Of a stretch of 64,000 bases of DNA, positions 60,649-64,000 are shown piece after piece (within the stretch, counting starts at the first letter, position 1; each line of letters begins with the position of its first letter). The notes under the pieces were generated by a model. That model saw nothing but the letters and a program-made list of their open reading frames with translations, had not been told where the DNA came from and did no database searches. The translations under genes and the position numbers were made by a program. Source of the DNA: Ephydatia muelleri (Eukaryota; Porifera; Demospongiae; Spongillida; Spongillidae); contig JABACO010000005.1 of assembly GCA_013339895.1 (NCBI GenBank), positions 6,666,205 to 6,730,204 on the forward strand, read 5' to 3'.

Positions 60649-61648
60649 NNNNNNNNNNNNNNNNNNNNNNNNNNNNNNNNNNNNNNNNNNNNNNNNNNNN
60701 NNNNNNNNNNNNNNNNNNNNNNNNNNNNNNNNNNNNNNNNNNNNNNNNNNNNNNNNNNNNNNNNNNNNNNNNNNNNNNNNNNNNNNNNNNNNNNNNNNNN
60801 NNNNNNNNNNNNNNNNNNNNNNNNNNNNNNNNNNNNNNNNNNNNNNNNNNNNNNNNNNNNNNNNNNNNNNNNNNNNNNNNNNNNNNNNNNNNNNNNNNNN
60901 NNNNNNNNNNNNNNNNNNNNNNNNNNNNNNNNNNNNNNNNNNNNNNNNNNNNNNNNNNNNNNNNNNNNNNNNNNNNNNNNNNNNNNNNNNNNNNNNNNNN
61001 NNNNNNNNNNNNNNNNNNNNNNNNNNNNNNNNNNNNNNNNNNNNNNNNNNNNNNNNNNNNNNNNNNNNNNNNNNNNNNNNNNNNNNNNNNNNNNNNNNNN
61101 NNNNNNNNNNNNNNNNNNNNNNNNNNNNNNNNNNNNNNNNNNNNNNNNNNNNNNNNNNNNNNNNNNNNNNNNNNNNNNNNNNNNNNNNNNNNNNNNNNNN
61201 NNNNNNNNNNNNNNNNNNNNNNNNNNNNNNNNNNNNNNNNNNNNNNNNNNNNNNNNNNNNNNNNNNNNNNNNNNNNNNNNNNNNNNNNNNNNNNNNNNNN
61301 NNNNNNNNNNNNNNNNNNNNNNNNNNNNNNNNNNNNNNNNNNNNNNNNNNNNNNNNNNNNNNNNNNNNNNNNNNNNNNNNNNNNNNNNNNNNNNNNNNNN
61401 NNNNNNNNNNNNNNNNNNNNNNNNNNNNNNNNNNNNNNNNNNNNNNNNNNNNNNNNNNNNNNNNNNNNNNNNNNNNNNNNNNNNNNNNNNNNNNNNNNNN
61501 NNNNNNNNNNNNNNNNNNNNNNNNNNNNNNNNNNNNNNNNNNNNNNNNNNNNNNNNNNNNNNNNNNNNNNNNNNNNNNNNNNNNNNNNNNNNNNNNNNNN
61601 NNNNNNNNNNNNNNNNNNNNNNNNNNNNNNNNNNNNNNNNNNNNNNNN
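60649..61648. other. Assembly gap (1000 N)
   Basis: Exactly 1000 Ns, joining the interior of gene C to a gene A polypyrimidine tract. These two sequences are about 13 kb apart in the arms, so this join is suspect. Confidence 0.95.
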
Positions 61649-61932
61649 AGCCCTCCCCTTCACACTCATCCATCCTTCCCAGCTTCCCTCCCTCCCCCTT
61701 CTTTCCTCCCTTCCTGTATACCTCCCTTACTCACTCCTCCCTCCCTCCCACCTTCCCCCCTCCCTTCCCCCACCTCCCCTCCTCCCACCTTCCTCCTTCC
61801 TCCCACCTTCCCCCCTCCCTTCCTCCCACCTTCCCCCCTCCCTTCCTGTATACCTCCCTTACTCACTTCCTCCCTCCCTCCCACCTTCCCCCCCTCCCTT
61901 CCTCCCATCTGTTACTCCTCTCTCCCCTCCTA
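61649..61932. repeat. Polypyrimidine tract at gap edge (third copy)
   Basis: Same CCTTCCCCCCTCCCTTCCTC type repeat as at 45058 and the complement of 17656. Confidence 0.9.
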
Positions 61933-61954
61933 GATGTTCCTGACTGTCACTTAC

Positions 61955-62892
61955 TTCCAATGGTTAGTGAGAACATCCTTTCATCTCTTCCCACACCACC
62001 ACCACCAGAGGCCCTACAGCTATAGGTCCCGGCATCGCACAGAGTTAGGAAGCCATCCGGAACAAACTCAAGGACAGCCGTCCCATTCCGGAGCCGGCTC
62101 TGACTAACTCTCCTCCCATTGCCCCCCGCCCATGACCACACCCACTGAGTTGTACCAGAGGGGCGTGGCATTGAGTAGCCCCACCCCACACAGCACTCGG
62201 ATTCCTGCATCTTGGGGCGACCTTACAGCAGTTGTCAAGACCATCGCCATAGACACCAAAGGTGACGATGTAAGGGATGTAGTCTGGGGAGGAGGCTAGT
62301 GATGAGTCACACGAATAGTAGTACAGTGTGTGCATGTGCCTGTAGGCGGAGCTACTACAACACGGTATGGGAGGGGTTAACATGAAATGAGTGAGAGGAG
62401 CTAGTGACAGTACTGACTGAAGGGACTAATTTGACCAATTAGTGGCATTTATTAAAAACACCACGACAGTAACTCCTTTATAATATAATCAGTGCGCTAA
62501 AGTATCACCAAACAATGCTCACGAAAAGCTTACCCGTCTCCCTGGTAACCACAACAACAGGTGTGGAGCGTGGCCCATCTCCAAGAGTGAAAGCACAAAA
62601 CACTAAATACGTATGCCGTGGCCGGAGAGAGGTCACCTGCTATGTAGGACTGTGCCCCGCCCCCGTCTATTGTCACCATGGCGTCCTGAGGCGTGCCCTC
62701 TGGTCTGTAGAATAGCCTGTAGCCTCTCAGCCTTCCATTGAGTTGGGTGGTAGTGGGCGGAGACCAGGTCACCTGAGCCGCTGTACTGTTCAGTACAAGC
62801 ACACGAAAGTTGGCTGGAGGGCTATTGGGTGCTGTGTGTGTATGCGTGTGTGTATGTGTTGTGTGTGTGTGTGTGTGTGTGTTGTGTGAGTG

Positions 62893-62924
<32 letters not shown>

Positions 62925-63543
62925 CATGTGTTGCATATTTGTGTGTATGTACATGGGTGTGGATGTGTGTATCAGATTTGTTCATTAAGTGTGCAGTGAT
63001 GTGTGTATGTGTGCATGCATGTGTGTGTGCATGTGTGTGTGTGCATGTGTGCATGCAGTGTGTGTGCATGTGGTGTGCATGTGTGTGCTGTGCATGTGTG
63101 TGTGCATGTGTGCATGCATGTGTGTGCCATGTGTGTGTGCATGGTGTGTGCATGTGTGTGCATGTGGTGTGCATGTGTGTGTGCATGTGTGTGTGCATGT
63201 GTGTGTGCATGTGTGTGTGCATGTGTGTGTGCATGTGTGTGTGCATGTGTGTGTGCATGTGTGTGTGCATGTGTGTGTGCATGTGCGTGCACGTTTGGCT
63301 GAACCTACCATCTTCTTTGGTTGTCACGAACACGGGAGCCTGATAGCTGCCAGGGTACTTATTCGAACATCGTGAGTACTGGATGTCAGCCTTGATGGAG
63401 ATGGAAGTGGAGGTACCGAAGGTGAGTCCTGTCAGTGTGTACGATGTCTGGAAGGTGCTGACAGTGGTGGGCACCAGATGGGGTGACTGGCTGTACTGGA
63501 TCCAGTACTGGACAGAAGTGATGTATGAAGAAGAAGGATAGGG
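61955..63543 (-). CDS. Gene A, third partial copy (FN3-2 second half, FN3-3, Ig)
   Basis: Three exons in transcript order: 63309-63543 (second half of FN3-2: LTFGTSTSISIKADIQYSRC), 62534-62831 (FN3-3: VTWSPPTTTQLNGRLRGYRL) and 61955-62283 (Ig-like: DAGTYSC). They match 16024-17641 (left) and 46713-48338 (right) with single-base differences. The intronic CA repeats have a third length. The copy enters from the right edge of the window and ends at the gap, so it is either a third gene or an alternate haplotype or duplicate contig. Confidence 0.75.
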
Positions 63544-63820
63544 CTACACGGCCATGGTGGGAGGTGGGAGAGAGACAGGAGCAATCAGTTGACAACGTGT
63601 TCCAAATAATGCCCATCAACGTCACTAAACCACTGCAGCGTCAGCATTCAGCACATTGCAGCTAGCTGCTAGTTATTGCTCATAATAGGATCAAACCCAG
63701 CTTAGTAATATTAAACTACAGTTGTAGGCCCGAACTAATTACAATTGATGCTGCCCCAGGCCGTATTTATTTGTACAATAACGTTAATATAAATACTGCC
63801 TGAGGGACGAGGCTAGTCAC

Positions 63821-63821
<1 letters not shown>

Positions 63822-63881
<60 letters not shown>

Positions 63882-63883
63882 CA

Positions 63884-63955
<72 letters not shown>

Positions 63956-63966
63956 ACACACACCAC
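63822..63966. repeat. (CA)n microsatellite, third copy
   Basis: Counterpart of 15593-15744 and 48638-48752; lengths differ. Confidence 0.95.
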
Positions 63967-64000
63967 ACATACCCTGGTGCCCCGCGAGTATTCTTCTGCA

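Overview
This window is eukaryotic and most likely from a sponge (Demospongiae). Genes are split by short introns (about 55-500 bp, GT..AG). The main products are large secreted or membrane receptors built from SRCR, fibronectin type III, Ig-like and SEA-like modules, and a beta-helix (Pmp-type repeat) multi-pass protein of a style common in sponge genomes. There are no bacterial operons. The species call is inference; I could not search a database. Layout: (1) 149-3249, a piggyBac-like DNA transposon with TTAA target sites, 15-bp terminal inverted repeats and a frameshifted transposase. (2) 3889-4873, gene C (-), an unrecognised multi-pass membrane protein. (3) 7062-7562, a truncated long palindromic element. 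(4) 10318-17641, gene A (+): signal peptide, SRCR, FN3, SRCR, FN3, FN3, Ig, running into a purine-rich tract and a 1000-N gap (17990-18989). (5) 20966-28487, gene B (+): signal peptide, beta-helix repeats, Cys-rich module, multi-pass membrane region. (6) 28488-30023, a spacer with two tRNA-Lys(CTT) genes and tandem tRNA fragments. (7) 30024-38042, gene B again on the minus strand. (8) 40338-54036, gene A again on the minus strand, complete through extra FN3 domains, SEA-like region, TM helix and cytoplasmic tail. (9) 56778-57571, the full palindromic element. (10) 59729-60648, gene C on the plus strand, cut by a 1000-N gap. (11) 61649-64000, a third partial copy of gene A (-). So nearly the whole window is a giant inverted duplication (arms about 3.9-28.2 kb and 30.3-60.6 kb, tail to tail) around a 2-kb spacer with tRNA-Lys genes. 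The arms are close to identical over long noncoding stretches but differ in blocks: different 5' flanks and final exons of gene B, different introns, different repeat lengths. The 3' half of gene A is seen only on the right. Many arm-to-arm differences are single-base indels that break opposite copies at different sites, which looks like long-read consensus error. The inverted structure may therefore be a true palindrome or two haplotypes joined in opposite orientation; the duplicated gap flanks and third gene A copy favour at least some misassembly. If real, the locus is a linked pair of modular receptors (SRCR/FN3/Ig and beta-helix/multi-TM) duplicated as an inverted pair whose B members carry different cytoplasmic tails. 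That would be a plausible self/non-self or microbe-sensing locus, but the function is inference only.
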